From Shewanella sp. MBTL60-007 (GTDB taxonomy: Bacteria; Pseudomonadota; Gammaproteobacteria; Enterobacterales; Shewanellaceae), in NCBI RefSeq assembly GCF_019654915.1, contig NZ_BPET01000015.1, positions 1-64,000 on the forward strand: a DNA stretch of 64,000 nucleotides, given 5' to 3'. The notes beneath the pieces were generated by a model, which was given only the letters and a program-made list of their open reading frames with translations, searched no databases and had not been told where the DNA came from. Positions 27,747 through 36,874 of the stretch are shown here, piece after piece (the first letter of the stretch is position 1; each line of letters starts with the position of its first letter). Position numbers and translations under genes: made by a program.

Positions 27747-29408
27747 TTAACTGAGCAGCAGCTCTTTAGCGTTTGCCAAGGTATTACTGGTAATGGTATC
27801 ACCGCCTAAAAGACGCGCTAACTCTTCGACACGTTGATCTTTATCCAGCGCTACCATAGAGGTTTCGGTCTGACCCGCCTTGCTGCTCTTATTGACAAAC
27901 ATATGTTGATGGCCGTTACCCGCAACTTGCGGTAAGTGGGTCACACAGAACACTTGCGTCGACTCACCAAGGCTACGCAGCATGCGACCTACAACTGCCG
28001 CAGTTGGTCCTGAAATACCCACATCGACTTCGTCGAAGATCAGTGTTGGAGTCGAGACCTTCTTGGCGGTGATCACTTGAATGCCTAAACCGATACGCGA
28101 CAGCTCACCACCCGATGCGACCTTTGCAATCGGCTGCAGCGGTTGACCTGGGTTGGTTGACACTAAAAACTCAATGCTGTCACAACCTGTTGGCGTGATA
28201 ACCGACTCGTTGAAGTTCACCGCAATAGTAAACTTACCCTTAGGCATATTCAGCTCATGGATAGAGTGAGTTACCTGTTTATCCAGCTCTTTGGCGTAAC
28301 GGCTACGGCTTTGGCTGAGCTTTTTGGCATGTTGCAGGTAAGCTTCGCGATTCGCGTTTAGCTGCTCACGAATATCATCTAATTTGTCGTCATCTGAACC
28401 TAGGTCTTCAAGTTCTTCCAGTAAGCTTTGATGATGAGTGTATAGCTCATCAGGCATAACTTGGTGCTTACGGGCAAGCTGCATGGTCTTTGATAGGCGC
28501 AGCTCCAGATGAGCAAAATACTCAGGGTCTAGCTCTAAGCCATCTAAGTAACGCTCAATCTCGCTGCTACTCTCTTGCACCTGAATAAGTGCTTCATTGA
28601 GCATGGTCAGTACGCTGCCAAGCTCTGGATCGTAACTTTCGAGATCTTGTCCCTGACTGATAGAAGTGTTGAGCAGCGACTCGACGCTGCCTTCTTCGTT
28701 GTCTTGTAAAATATGTAGCTGATTACGGCAAAGCTCAATTAGTGCCGTACTGTTAGCCAGCTTCTTATGCTCGGCTTCAATAGACTCGAACTCGCCCTCA
28801 TTAATGGCAAATTCGTTTAGCTCTTCAACTTGATACTGCAGTAACTGTTTGCGGGCTAATCGCTCCTGCTGCGACATCTCAAGTAGGTGAAGTTGCTTCT
28901 CAATAGTCTTACATCTGTGATAGCTGGCTGCAACGCTGTCGAGCAGCATCTTATGGTTAGCATAGCTATCTAACAGGGTTAGTTGATGCTCACTCTTTAG
29001 CATAGCGTGGTGAGCATGTTGACCATGAATACCGATAAGCAATTGACCAAGGGACTTAATCTGCGCCAGTGGCACAGGGTTACCATTGATATAAGCGCGC
29101 GAGCGGCCGTCGCTACTAATGGTGCGGCGTAGAATACACTCGTCATCGAGTTCAAGATCGTTATCTTCAAGCCAGCGTTTAGCCGCTGGGGTATCATTTA
29201 ATAAAAAGCGGGCACTCACTTCGGCCTTAGTGGCACCAGGTCTAATGGTATTGGCGTCGGCTCGGTTACCTAAACATAGGCCGAGGGCATCGATAGCAAT
29301 CGATTTACCCGCCCCGGTTTCACCAGTAATACTGGTCATGCCGGCTTTAAAGTCGAGTTCTAAGAAACGCACAATAGCAAAGTTGTTGATGCTGAGTTGG
29401 CAAAGCAT
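27747..29408 (-). CDS. recN: DNA repair protein RecN
   Basis: SMC-like ATPase that acts at DNA double-strand breaks. The Walker A GETGAGKSIAIDALGL is at about residues 28-43, a long coiled-coil arm fills about 150-370, and the C-terminal head holds VASGGELSR near 435 and LIFDEVDVGISG near 464. The start at MLCQLSINNF gives 553 residues, the E. coli length, and has AAGGA 7-8 bases ahead; the six extra upstream codons are unlikely. Two LexA boxes lie upstream, so it is SOS-controlled. Confidence 0.95.
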   Translation of the reverse strand: MLCQLSINNFAIVRFLELDFKAGMTSITGETGAGKSIAIDALGLCLGNRADANTIRPGATKAEVSARFLLNDTPAAKRWLEDNDLELDDECILRRTISSDGRSRAYINGNPVPLAQIKSLGQLLIGIHGQHAHHAMLKSEHQLTLLDSYANHKMLLDSVAASYHRCKTIEKQLHLLEMSQQERLARKQLLQYQVEELNEFAINEGEFESIEAEHKKLANSTALIELCRNQLHILQDNEEGSVESLLNTSISQGQDLESYDPELGSVLTMLNEALIQVQESSSEIERYLDGLELDPEYFAHLELRLSKTMQLARKHQVMPDELYTHHQSLLEELEDLGSDDDKLDDIREQLNANREAYLQHAKKLSQSRSRYAKELDKQVTHSIHELNMPKGKFTIAVNFNESVITPTGCDSIEFLVSTNPGQPLQPIAKVASGGELSRIGLGIQVITAKKVSTPTLIFDEVDVGISGPTAAVVGRMLRSLGESTQVFCVTHLPQVAGNGHQHMFVNKSSKAGQTETSMVALDKDQRVEELARLLGGDTITSNTLANAKELLLS

Positions 29409-29430
29409 AGTGATGTCCTTTATCAAAACA

Positions 29431-29446
29431 CTGTATGGTTAAACAG
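29431..29446. promoter_or_regulatory. LexA box 1 of recN
   Basis: CTGT-N8-ACAG, a perfect match to the SOS operator core, 23 bases before the recN start codon. Confidence 0.88.
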
Positions 29447-29452
29447 TATATA

Positions 29453-29468
29453 CTGTTTATCTATACAG
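29453..29468. promoter_or_regulatory. LexA box 2 of recN
   Basis: A second CTGT-N8-ACAG, centred 22 bases from the first, so two LexA dimers would lie about two helical turns apart. A TATACT that could be the -10 element lies between the boxes on the minus strand. Confidence 0.88.
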
Positions 29469-29863
29469 TAAATACCCAGTTGATAAATCCGTTGAGTTGA
29501 ATCACGTTTTCAATCTGGTTTTGTACTAGCTTATTTTGGGTTCGCTTCGTTTTCGTCAGGCTTTGGTTTGGTTTTAGCTCTGATTTAAGTTTGTTGTATC
29601 GTAGATTTATGCTCGTTTTCGGCTAGATCCCATAGCTTATTTACTACAGAGCTTTGTTAGCTTTTTATGAGTGTAGGAATAAAAGATTAGTTTTTCAAAA
29701 ATTGAAAAAGGGGCTTACGATAAAGTCCTGACCTTTCTATAGGAGGGGGGCGAGCATTAAGCATGCTTGAGTTAGACGCAGTCTAACTTCCAACCCCCGT
29801 CCTTTATAAAGCGAAGTTTGACTTAAACTTAATAGAAGGATTATCAGCGCTTATCCTTAAGCG
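29469..29863. repeat. Intergenic region with a long imperfect inverted repeat
   Basis: No gene is seen. From about 29717 to 29815 the sequence folds on itself: ATAAAG and CTTTAT at the ends, GGGGG and CCCCC inside, and a perfect AGTTAGAC/GTCTAACT stem at the centre (about 29770-29790). The layout looks like a small dispersed repeat or mobile-element remnant rather than a terminator. A second short hairpin, AGCGCTTA/TAAGCGCT, lies near 29848-29867 at the end of the next gene. Confidence 0.45.
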
Positions 29864-31486
29864 CTACTCTGAACGACCTTTGCATTTATCTATCGCCGAC
29901 TGATAGTAGCCTTGGTAATTGATATTCGTTAACTCCTGCTCGGCGTAAAGTTGCCTAACAACATTGTCGCATCGGCTGATGATCTCTCTGACTTGGGTAA
30001 CGCCAGCTCGCTGCGGCCAGACGTAAGACAGCGACTTGATAATATTCAAGCACACCATTTTTAGTAGCGGTGCCCTCTCGTGGATCGCTAGATAGGTTTC
30101 TAGCAGGGTTGCGCTGTCGATATTGTCACTTTTTACTAGGAGATACTTCTCTTTCAGCCAAGCTTTCTTCGACTCGTTGCTCTTTTTCAACTTGTCTAGC
30201 ATAGCCATTTTACTGGAAAACACTATCTGACTCTGCTCATAACCTAAGGTTTGGCTACACCAATGTATCGCGTGGTTAAATTCACTTTCAACACTCATGG
30301 TATTAAGTAACCAAGCGTAATGATATGCGCCATAGAAATGGTTAAAACGCTCTTGTGAATGCAGCTCTCTAAGCATATTGATTGCTGAGCGAAAGTAACC
30401 TAACTCTAAGGCTATATGAGCTTTAATTAGCTGCATTTCAGACTGGATCGCGTCGCTTTTTGACTCCATTAGTAGCCTAAAGTGATGCTTGGCCTCCTCG
30501 ATTAAATTGGCCTTATTGGGGCTGGTTCGACAGGCGTAAAGTAGCACTCTTATCAAGGTTAATTTGGCAAACTCATTGTTGCGGTAGGTGTCTTTGTTGA
30601 TCTCGAGGTACAAACGGTAGCGGTTAAGCGCTTGCTGGTAATCCTCAACCGATAGACATAAGTTGACAATGATAAGCTCTCGCTCTGAATTGCCGGGCAC
30701 CAGTTGGCTGGCGATCTCTAGGTGCGAAATTGCCGCTGGGGTGTCGTTGCTTTTCAGTCTTAGATAGGCGGCCTCGGTTCTAATTCGAGTATCATTCGGG
30801 GAGCTCTGCAGTAATTGGTTGATGATCTTTTCTGCTTCATCTGTTTGGCCAAGATTTGCTAGGGAGTTAGCCAAGCCGACTTTAGCCCAGTCTAGTTCCT
30901 TCTTTTCCAGTGTCGATTCATAGACTAATTTTGCCTGTTCATGGCGCTGTAGCATGGTGAGAAATGAGGCGCGAAAGCGTTTAATTACGAAGTAATATTC
31001 AGGATGAAACGGCGCCAGGTCATCACATAACTGCAAGCCTTTTTGGGCGTCTAGTGTACGTTCTGCGGCGTAGAGCCCAGATAGTTTTTGTCTGCGCCGA
31101 ATAGCGACAGAGATCCGCTCTTTTAAAGACACGGCATTAAAAGGTTTAAGCAGGTATTCATCGGGTTTTAGCTCGATGATAGGCCTGACAGTTGCTGCAG
31201 AATTGTCGCCAGTAACCAGAATAAATACCGTCTCATCGGTCAATAGATTTAAGTGCTTAAACTCTTCAAATAGCTGTTTGCCATTCATGCCTGTGCCAAA
31301 GTTATAGTCACAGATAATTACATCGAACTGCTTGTTTGATGTGAGATCCAGAGCGACCTTAACCGACTTACAGGTTTGTACACTATTTTCTAAAAAGCCT
31401 AATTTCACCAACATGCTTTTGATAGTAAAAAGGAAGGTTGGGGCGTCATCTATCACAAGGACTTTTAATGACTGAAACGATTGCAT
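29864..31486 (-). CDS. Receiver domain protein with TPR-like repeats (VieB-like)
   Basis: A 540-residue cytoplasmic protein. Residues 7-130 are a complete receiver: acidic pair DD at 13-14, phospho-acceptor aspartate at 60 (IICDYNFG), and the conserved lysine in LLKPF near 113. From about 155 to 520 it is a solenoid of helical TPR-like repeats. There is no DNA-binding or enzymatic output domain. The layout matches Vibrio cholerae VieB, which modulates its partner hybrid kinase VieS. The gene lies 71 bases after the hybrid kinase on the same strand, so it should be the kinase's partner; that is an inference. Confidence 0.85.
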   Translation of the reverse strand: MQSFQSLKVLVIDDAPTFLFTIKSMLVKLGFLENSVQTCKSVKVALDLTSNKQFDVIICDYNFGTGMNGKQLFEEFKHLNLLTDETVFILVTGDNSAATVRPIIELKPDEYLLKPFNAVSLKERISVAIRRRQKLSGLYAAERTLDAQKGLQLCDDLAPFHPEYYFVIKRFRASFLTMLQRHEQAKLVYESTLEKKELDWAKVGLANSLANLGQTDEAEKIINQLLQSSPNDTRIRTEAAYLRLKSNDTPAAISHLEIASQLVPGNSERELIIVNLCLSVEDYQQALNRYRLYLEINKDTYRNNEFAKLTLIRVLLYACRTSPNKANLIEEAKHHFRLLMESKSDAIQSEMQLIKAHIALELGYFRSAINMLRELHSQERFNHFYGAYHYAWLLNTMSVESEFNHAIHWCSQTLGYEQSQIVFSSKMAMLDKLKKSNESKKAWLKEKYLLVKSDNIDSATLLETYLAIHERAPLLKMVCLNIIKSLSYVWPQRAGVTQVREIISRCDNVVRQLYAEQELTNINYQGYYQSAIDKCKGRSE

Positions 31487-31557
31487 AAAGGTTGTTGTCC
31501 AAATAACTAAGTCTCGGAGGCGGGTTCAATAATAGATCCCACAAAGCAGCGAGATAA

Positions 31558-33846
31558 TCACAAATATTGTTTACTGAGCCAGTTGTTAATCGCAGCGATG
31601 ACGGCATCAATCTCATCGATGAGTTGCTTGGTGGCTAATGGGGCGTTGCTGCTAGATACTGTTTCACAGGCGTAGGCGAGGGACGCTAGCTCAGTTAAAT
31701 TGAGAGTATTGGCCGCGCCTTTAATGCGGTGACTTATTGCCGTTAGCGGTAGGCTCTGCTCGAGAAGCTGCGCTTTATCGGCAATGAGTGAGTCTTTCAC
31801 GACGGCCGAAAATTCAAGCTGCTCCTCTATCTCATATGCATTTAACCACTCGAGTTTATCTAAATCTGACTCAATGGCTTGCAGTTGACAGTAACGTCCT
31901 AACGCATCGCTAAGCGAGTTAAAGGTATAGGGCTTGTAGATGATCTCATCCATACCGACACTTTGCGCTTTTTCGGCGACTAAGCGTGAATCTTCAGCAG
32001 TACAGCCTATTATTGCTAAGGCTTTAAACTCGCTTCGAGCTCTTAGCTGACGTACTAAGTCATAACCATTGAGGTTAGGCATATGGCAGTCGGTAAGGAG
32101 CAGATCGATGCTGGTTGAATGTTGAGCTAAATAGTTGAGTGCCTCTTGACCATCATTAACAGTGACCACCTCTAAGCCGAGCTTTTTAAGCTGTTTCTGG
32201 AATAGGAAGCGGTTAATTGGATCGTCATCGGCTACTAATACCTTGCCTGTATATCTTTTCGTTTTTGGGGCATCGGCTTGTTCAGACTTATTTGGCCATG
32301 ACAGCGCCCTTAACAATTGGTCGGGATAGATGTTTTGGCATAGTTCTAACGCTTGAACCGCTATGCTATGAGTGGCGATTTCACCGCTAGGGCATGAGTT
32401 ATCCCGCCATTGCTTAAGCCAGCTTTGTAGCTTGTCATTTTCAGTTTTTATATCTGTCATGAACCTAAGCTCTAAAGGCCGAAATTTAACCGGCATATTC
32501 ACACAAACCAGCGTGCCGTGGCCTTGTCGACTCTCTACGTTTATCTCTCCTCCCATCAACTGCACTAAGTGCTTCACAATAGACATGCCTAGGCCTGTGC
32601 CACCATAGTTACGGTTAATACTCGGATCACCCTGTACAAATGGCTGAAATAAGCGGAGGAGTTGGCTCTGTGTCATGCCGCAACCGCTGTCTTCAATCGA
32701 CAGATATAGTCTTTGTTCTGTATTGGCTATCGATACCTTGACCGAGCCTTGCTTGGTGAACTTAATTGCATTACCCACCAAGTTGTTGACTATCTGGCTG
32801 AGTCGGAGCCAGTCGAGCTCGGCGTGGCAGAATATTGTAGGTTGCCAATCGACTCGAAAATCGAGCCCTTTGACGCTGGCGCCTGCTTCTAACGTTCTGA
32901 GCATGGAGCCAACTTCATCAAAGATATTGCCTTGGTAAGCATCGAGTTGTAATTGGTTGGCTTCCATTTTAGAAAAATCTAAGAGATCGTTAACTAGGGC
33001 TTTTAAACGCTCGGCGGAGGTCTGAGCATTTTGCATTAATTCTAGGTTTTGGCTCGATTTAAGCTCAGGCTTGAGCAGCTCCATTAAGCCTATCATTGCG
33101 GTTAGGGGTGTTCTTAATTCGTGGCTGATAATTGCCAAGAATGACTCTCTTGCCTTTAAGGCCTCCACAGCTTGCTGCTGCGAAAGCTTAAGCTCTTGCT
33201 TGCGCTGCTTTAACTCTGTGAAGTCTGCAAATACCGTGATGTGGTATTGATGGCCATCGTTATGGCGCACAACTTCACGGGAGATCCGGTAATATTTGTC
33301 GCTAATTACACATTCATCGCTCTGGCAATTGTTGGCAGAGATAAATGCTGACGGACTGTCGCCTAATTGGCTGATGTTGTTCGCTAGGCAGTCGTTATAG
33401 GCCCTGTTACTCAGTAGGGGCTTGCCATTGGCATCACAGATCAACACCATGCCTGGGAAGTTATCGAGCACGGCTATTAACCACTGCATCTGCTCATAGC
33501 TTGCCTGTCCACTGGCAAGGGCGTCAGATAGAAAGGCTTTACGCCTGTTATTACGAAAGAGGCTAAAGGCTAGCAGCAGAGTGCACACTGCGATGAAAAA
33601 TAACAGGGTATTACTTGTCAGGTGCTCACCATGTCGTTCTTGATTTTCGCTGTAACCATCTTGGCTCTTTGGTGTGATATCAGGGGTGATAGAGATTTCA
33701 GGGGCACTGTTCGTTATTGTGCCCGCGGCAATGGCCATTTTGGGCTGCAACTGAGCTAACTCTTGTGGGCTAACAGCCAAAGGCTGCGTGAAAGAAGAGC
33801 TTGATAAGCTAGTGAATAACAACAGAAAGACAAGTCCGCGTGTCAT
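31558..33846 (-). CDS. Hybrid sensor histidine kinase with receiver and HPt domains
   Basis: A 762-residue phosphorelay kinase. In order: signal peptide (about 1-21), a short periplasmic part, a membrane helix near 80-97, a PAS-like region near 115-215, the dimerisation domain with phospho-histidine 242 (SHELRTPLTA), the ATPase domain with NLVGNAIKF, DSGCGM and GGTGLGMSIV, a receiver with VADDDPINRF and LLTDCHMPNLNGYD, and a C-terminal HPt with SHRIKGAANTL. The periplasmic part is only about 55 residues, so large ligand binding is unlikely and the PAS region may sense the signal. It is first in a two-gene unit with the receiver-TPR gene. Confidence 0.9.
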   Translation of the reverse strand: MTRGLVFLLLFTSLSSSSFTQPLAVSPQELAQLQPKMAIAAGTITNSAPEISITPDITPKSQDGYSENQERHGEHLTSNTLLFFIAVCTLLLAFSLFRNNRRKAFLSDALASGQASYEQMQWLIAVLDNFPGMVLICDANGKPLLSNRAYNDCLANNISQLGDSPSAFISANNCQSDECVISDKYYRISREVVRHNDGHQYHITVFADFTELKQRKQELKLSQQQAVEALKARESFLAIISHELRTPLTAMIGLMELLKPELKSSQNLELMQNAQTSAERLKALVNDLLDFSKMEANQLQLDAYQGNIFDEVGSMLRTLEAGASVKGLDFRVDWQPTIFCHAELDWLRLSQIVNNLVGNAIKFTKQGSVKVSIANTEQRLYLSIEDSGCGMTQSQLLRLFQPFVQGDPSINRNYGGTGLGMSIVKHLVQLMGGEINVESRQGHGTLVCVNMPVKFRPLELRFMTDIKTENDKLQSWLKQWRDNSCPSGEIATHSIAVQALELCQNIYPDQLLRALSWPNKSEQADAPKTKRYTGKVLVADDDPINRFLFQKQLKKLGLEVVTVNDGQEALNYLAQHSTSIDLLLTDCHMPNLNGYDLVRQLRARSEFKALAIIGCTAEDSRLVAEKAQSVGMDEIIYKPYTFNSLSDALGRYCQLQAIESDLDKLEWLNAYEIEEQLEFSAVVKDSLIADKAQLLEQSLPLTAISHRIKGAANTLNLTELASLAYACETVSSSNAPLATKQLIDEIDAVIAAINNWLSKQYL

Positions 33847-34169
33847 TTTTTGAGCAGTTAATAAAAAAGGTTGCGCATCATAATCTAAAACGAGTTTTTG
33901 GCCAATTTATTTTTAGCACTTATTGATGTACTTAAGACCTTGAATATTAGCCTATTCAATTTAGCCCTATCGTCGCTAATGAAAGATTGATTTAGTCGTC
34001 GTTTTGCTCATTGTTTGTTGCGTAATACCTTGGTATCGCAATATCTAAAAAGTCGTATTGAGTTAAGTGATTGTTATGCATCAAACCAAAGTAAATGGCG
34101 TTACGCTGATAGGAAATGACTAACTGTCACGCATTCTTGCTACTGTTGAGTAAGGTTAGTTGAGCTAGG
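33847..34169. other. Intergenic region upstream of the hybrid kinase
   Basis: About 320 AT-rich bases between two minus-strand genes. It should hold the kinase promoter; I see no repeat, terminator or operator that stands out. Confidence 0.35.
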
Positions 34170-35123
34170 CTAAAGTAAAAAACGTTCCAGCAGAGGTAGG
34201 CTAGCAAAAGTAAAAAGGGTGCCTAATAAAATCCCCTGCGCACTAGTAATTACTTGAGTTTGATAACGTTGTGCAAGTAGATAAACGCTCGCAGCAGTCG
34301 GTAATGCCGCTAAAATCACACCCATGGCAATTAATTGCGGTTCGACATTAAGCCAAAGCATTAATGCATAGGTGAGGGCGGGCTGAACAACGAGTTTTAC
34401 TAGGTTGATAGCACTTATTTCTACCGCCTGATTGATATTGATAAAACGCGAAGAGCTTTGATATTGTCCAGACTTAGCTAACACCATACCGATAGCAAAT
34501 AATGCACAGGGGCTTGATGTCATGCCTAGTTGCCTAATCATCAGAGCTAGGCTTTGTGGTAGATCAAAACTTAAAGAGGAAAGTCCTATGCCTATTAAGC
34601 TCGCCACAACGATTGGGTTTTTGCCTAACGCTAGCAAAATGATTTTGGGTGCAGAATTTTTGCTTTTATTAACATTCATCTCGAGAGAGACAAGGGCAAT
34701 AGCAAACATAAATACCGACAGTAAGCTGGCAATTGCTGCAGCGGCTAAAGCAATTTGCTCAGTTGGGAACAGCATGGCCATTAAAGGAATGCCAATAAAG
34801 GCGGTATTACCAAAGGTAGCATTGAGTGCGCGCATGGTGGCACAAGCATTTTGGGCTGAAGTGATTATGCGTGACACAAAGTAGCTTAAAAAATAACAGC
34901 TAAGCATAGCTAGGCTAAAGCCGAAGATATAACCCCAGTGGAGAATGTCTTGGATTGGCGTTTGCGCTAACGTAATCAACATTATGGCCGGAAAGGCGAT
35001 GTAGTAGACATATTGATTTAGAACTTGATCGGTTTCCGCTGGCAAAAGTTTACTCTTTTGCACTAAGGTTCCTAACAGCATAATGCCAAATACGGCAACT
35101 AATGGGGTTAATATCGTAGGCAT
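34170..35123 (-). CDS. AEC family transporter
   Basis: Inner-membrane carrier of the auxin efflux carrier family, whose bacterial members often move organic acids such as malate or malonate. About ten membrane helices in two five-helix halves are visible, with the polar break NATFGNTAFIGIPLM near 98-112. The frame runs 51 codons further upstream, but that part is hydrophilic, unlike the family, and would overlap the divergent regulator gene; the start at MPTILTPL gives 317 residues, the usual length. A divergent LysR gene lies 142 bases away and probably controls it. The substrate is unknown. Confidence 0.85.
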   Translation of the reverse strand: MPTILTPLVAVFGIMLLGTLVQKSKLLPAETDQVLNQYVYYIAFPAIMLITLAQTPIQDILHWGYIFGFSLAMLSCYFLSYFVSRIITSAQNACATMRALNATFGNTAFIGIPLMAMLFPTEQIALAAAAIASLLSVFMFAIALVSLEMNVNKSKNSAPKIILLALGKNPIVVASLIGIGLSSLSFDLPQSLALMIRQLGMTSSPCALFAIGMVLAKSGQYQSSSRFININQAVEISAINLVKLVVQPALTYALMLWLNVEPQLIAMGVILAALPTAASVYLLAQRYQTQVITSAQGILLGTLFTFASLPLLERFLL

Positions 35124-35265
35124 ATCGGCTCTATTTTGTTTACTGCTAGAAATGAAACGAGCAAATGATTGAGCTGAAACATTATCATAATTCCGCTTTA
35201 GTGTAATATTGAGCTTAGGTCGTAGAACGGTTAAATAATCGTGTTTAGATACTAAGGTTTTATTA

Positions 35266-36168
35266 ATGAGTACCAACTTTGGTTTGGAATTGCAGCTGAT
35301 CTATCAATTTGTGCATCTGGTGAATGCGGGTAGCTTTTCTCAGGCCGCCAAAGAGTTGGATATGCCGATTGCTACTGTGAGCCGTAAGTTGACGAAGTTG
35401 GAGACGGTATTAGATAAACAGCTGCTGATGCGTAATACCCGTAAGCTGAGGCTAACCGAAGAAGGGATTGCGCTATTTCAGCAATATCAGTCTATTATCT
35501 CTCAGTTTGATAGCATTAGCGGTGTTAGTGTGGATAAGCCTGAGGGCACCTTACGTATTGCCGCGCCGGTGTCGATTATCTCGATGATTTTCATCAAGAC
35601 CCTTAATGAGTTCTGCGAGCAATATCCGGACATTCAACTGCATATTGCGCAAAACAATAACGTTATCGACTTGATCGATGAGGGCGTCGATGTGGCTATC
35701 GTTGGTGGCACTCAACCAGATTCCTCTTGGATCTCAAGTTCATTGGGGGTGCTTAATTATGGTCTGTTTGCTTCGCCTCATTATATCGACAATGCCCCTG
35801 AGTTGAACCATCCTAGCGAACTGGCTAACCATAGCTTAATCAAGGTTTGGCCTCTGTATAATTGGTCGCTTAAACACCCCTCTGGCGAGTCATTTTACTA
35901 CGATGGTAAGGCCAAGCTGACCTTAAGTGACCTGCATGGAGCGGTCGAAGCGACGGTTGATGATGGCGGTATTCTCTACGGCCCCGAGCTGTTTGTTAAG
36001 CAGCAGATTAAGTCAGGTGCCTTGCAAGTTGTGCTGCCAGAATGGATAGGTGAGAAGAGGCGGATCTCGATCCTCTATCATCAGCGCAGTCATCAGCCGC
36101 TGAAGGTAAAGCTGTTTATCGAGTTTATGCAATCAAAGGCGCACAGCCTGTTTTCGATGGAGAGTTGA
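35266..36168 (+). CDS. LysR family transcriptional regulator
   Basis: A 300-residue LysR-type regulator. The N-terminal winged helix-turn-helix is clear (FVHLVNAGSFSQAAKELDM near 17-35, TVSRKLTKLE near 39-48), and the effector-binding domain covers about 90-295. The pattern LRIAAPVSI and DLIDEGVDVAIVGG places it in the CrgA/YafC-like group. AAGG lies 8 bases before the ATG. Its divergence from the AEC transporter suggests that it regulates that gene and itself from the shared 142-bp spacer, as is common for LysR regulators. Confidence 0.9.
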   Translation: MSTNFGLELQLIYQFVHLVNAGSFSQAAKELDMPIATVSRKLTKLETVLDKQLLMRNTRKLRLTEEGIALFQQYQSIISQFDSISGVSVDKPEGTLRIAAPVSIISMIFIKTLNEFCEQYPDIQLHIAQNNNVIDLIDEGVDVAIVGGTQPDSSWISSSLGVLNYGLFASPHYIDNAPELNHPSELANHSLIKVWPLYNWSLKHPSGESFYYDGKAKLTLSDLHGAVEATVDDGGILYGPELFVKQQIKSGALQVVLPEWIGEKRRISILYHQRSHQPLKVKLFIEFMQSKAHSLFSMES

Positions 36169-36267
36169 TTAAGATCTGTGCCTTATGCGGATGCTTGATG
36201 TGAGTTTGATGGGCGCCTAACGATAAGAGTTATCCGTTACGCGCTCATAGTTGCGAGCTGCTCTGTA

Positions 36268-36873
36268 TTAGCGGGTGGCTTCAATACCGATATTTGATAC
36301 ACCAATCTCAACGATTTCTTTGCGTAGCCCTTTGATGAAATCGGCCTTCATCGAAGGATTTTCTTCGATGATCTGTAAAAGAGACTCTTGCATCTCTTTC
36401 TCTTCAAGCATCACTTCATGACCGAAGATATAGTCATCGAGTGCATCTTCATTTTTAAACTCTTGCTCACAGGTCGCTTCAATATAGTTGGCGACTGTCG
36501 ATGATGATAGCTTACTGATGTTAGTGATATCTTCTTCTACTTTGCTCTGTAGTGCGCTGATCAGCGAGGTCAATGCGACTGCGGCATCCATCGCAGGATA
36601 TACACCGTAAACATCAAAATCGCTAGGATCTGGTGTGTTATCTTCTAGGCGCTCAAGGTAGATATCTATGTTCAGCTTGAGCTTGTTGTCGTACATCGAT
36701 TGCCAAAGTAGGTTTAGCAAGGTATCGAGTACTTTTGGGTCGCCAAATTCACACACTTCAGAAAAAAGCTGATAGTTAGGTAGCATGCGTTGGCATAGGG
36801 CAACCGCAAAAAGCTTTTTCTGGGGTAACTCTAGTGCTTTTAGGCGTTTAAAAAATCCCTGTTTGTTTGTCAT
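36268..36873 (-). CDS. DUF416 family protein (YjaG-like)
   Basis: A 201-residue soluble, mostly helical, acidic protein of unknown function. The family pattern is seen in LCQRMLPNYQLF near 26-38, DFDVYGVYPAMDAAVAL near 79-95, and the C-terminal IKGLRKEIVEIGVSNIGIE near 180-198, all matching E. coli YjaG. Its start lies 1 base after the barA stop (TAAGATG), so it must be co-transcribed and coupled with barA here. In E. coli yjaG sits elsewhere, so this link is notable but its meaning is unknown. Confidence 0.85.
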   Translation of the reverse strand: MTNKQGFFKRLKALELPQKKLFAVALCQRMLPNYQLFSEVCEFGDPKVLDTLLNLLWQSMYDNKLKLNIDIYLERLEDNTPDPSDFDVYGVYPAMDAAVALTSLISALQSKVEEDITNISKLSSSTVANYIEATCEQEFKNEDALDDYIFGHEVMLEEKEMQESLLQIIEENPSMKADFIKGLRKEIVEIGVSNIGIEATR

Positions 36874-36874
36874 C

